NCBI GenBank assembly: GCA_050013055.1
Contig: JBEKGC010000407.1
Coordinates: 1-6,125 of the forward strand
Direction: 5' to 3'
From: Palsa-504 sp050013055
Lineage (GTDB): Bacteria > Actinomycetota > Actinomycetes > Streptosporangiales > Streptosporangiaceae
DNA length: 6,125 nucleotides
Shown one piece after another: positions 5,930 to 6,125 of the stretch. Both the position numbers and the translations under genes were made by a program. Each line of letters opens with the position of its first letter. Position 1 is the first letter of the stretch. The notes beneath the pieces were generated by a model. The model made no database searches. It saw only the letters and a list, made by a program, of their open reading frames with translations, and was not told the DNA's origin.

Positions 5930-6125
5930 GCAGCGCTCGCCCGCGCAGTGCCCCCGGAGCCCCGCTCCGCGCCCCGGGACACGGCGGCGTCGACTTCGAG
6001 GAACGCGTCGACTTCGGCCGGCTGCGCCGCTACCGCCTGGACCGCGCCCGTGCCGCGCTGGATGCGAGCGATTGCGGCGCGTTCCTGCTCTTCGACTTCT
6101 ACAACATCAGGTACACCACCCAGAC
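5926..6125 (+). CDS. M24-family metallohydrolase (creatinase/aminopeptidase P/DddP-type), N-terminal part
   Basis: GTG at 5926 overlaps the dehydrogenase stop as GTGA, and the frame stays open to the right edge (66 full codons). After about 20 low-complexity residues, the segment LRRYRLDRARAALDAS (about 35-50) is followed by CGAFLLFDFYNIRYTTQ. The pattern RRxRxxR, a 10-15 residue helix, then LLFDxxNIRYxT is typical of the creatinase-like N-terminal domain of M24 proteins, including the DddP-like branch. The metal-binding pita-bread domain is out of view. Members cleave Xaa-Pro bonds, creatine, or dimethylsulfoniopropionate, and many are uncharacterised. Translational coupling to the dehydrogenase suggests the same pathway. 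The start is set by the overlap; no strong ribosome binding site is seen. Confidence 0.7.
   Translation, partial: MSSARPRSAPGAPLRAPGHGGVDFEERVDFGRLRRYRLDRARAALDASDCGAFLLFDFYNIRYTTQ

Noticed and set aside
5989..6016. Direct repeat GTCGACTTCG (5989 and 6007, 18 bp apart)
   Set aside because: It is short, in frame, and gives VDF twice in the variable N-terminus of the M24 protein; it may be a small duplication or chance.

Overview
This window looks like chromosomal DNA of a high-GC actinomycete. Almost every third codon position is G or C, GTG as well as ATG is used as a start, genes overlap by 1-4 bases, and ribosome binding sites are strong GGAGG/GAGGG types. The species cannot be told from the sequence. 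No rRNA, tRNA, CRISPR array, insertion sequence or integrase is visible.

Layout. Positions 1-2360 are one long minus-strand gene that runs off the left edge. It encodes a two-domain molybdenum hydroxylase: an N-terminal two-cluster [2Fe-2S] module joined in one chain to a molybdopterin-binding aldehyde oxidase/xanthine dehydrogenase-type module of the nicotinate/isoquinoline dehydrogenase kind. The linker between them is made of pentapeptide repeats. A 159-bp divergent intergenic region (2361-2519) holds a likely promoter and a palindrome. On the plus strand follow an alpha/beta hydrolase resembling the C-C bond hydrolase of nicotine catabolism (2520-3602) and, overlapping it by one base, a seven-bladed LVIVD-type beta-propeller protein rich in conserved-looking histidines (3602-4801). 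A 180-bp gap (4802-4981) contains C-rich 31-bp repeats, a second operator-like site, an extended -10 promoter and a possible 18-codon leader peptide. Last come an NADP-type beta-hydroxyacid dehydrogenase (4982-5929) and the first 66 codons of an M24 (creatinase/aminopeptidase P/DddP-type) metallohydrolase (5926 to the right edge).

How the genes may work together. A molybdenum hydroxylase, a C-C hydrolase, an NADP dehydrogenase and an M24 hydrolase are the tools of a catabolic pathway for a small, probably nitrogen-containing aromatic or polyketide-like compound: hydroxylate the ring, cleave a C-C bond in the product, reduce or oxidise the resulting hydroxyacid or semialdehyde, and cleave a C-N type bond. 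The substrate is unknown. Similar 14-bp, CG-centred palindromes of LacI/GalR style lie at the promoters of both plus-strand units (11 of 14 bases match when one is inverted). This suggests that one regulator controls the whole locus. That shared site, the repeat linker, the histidine-lined propeller and the possible leader peptide are the most interesting points.
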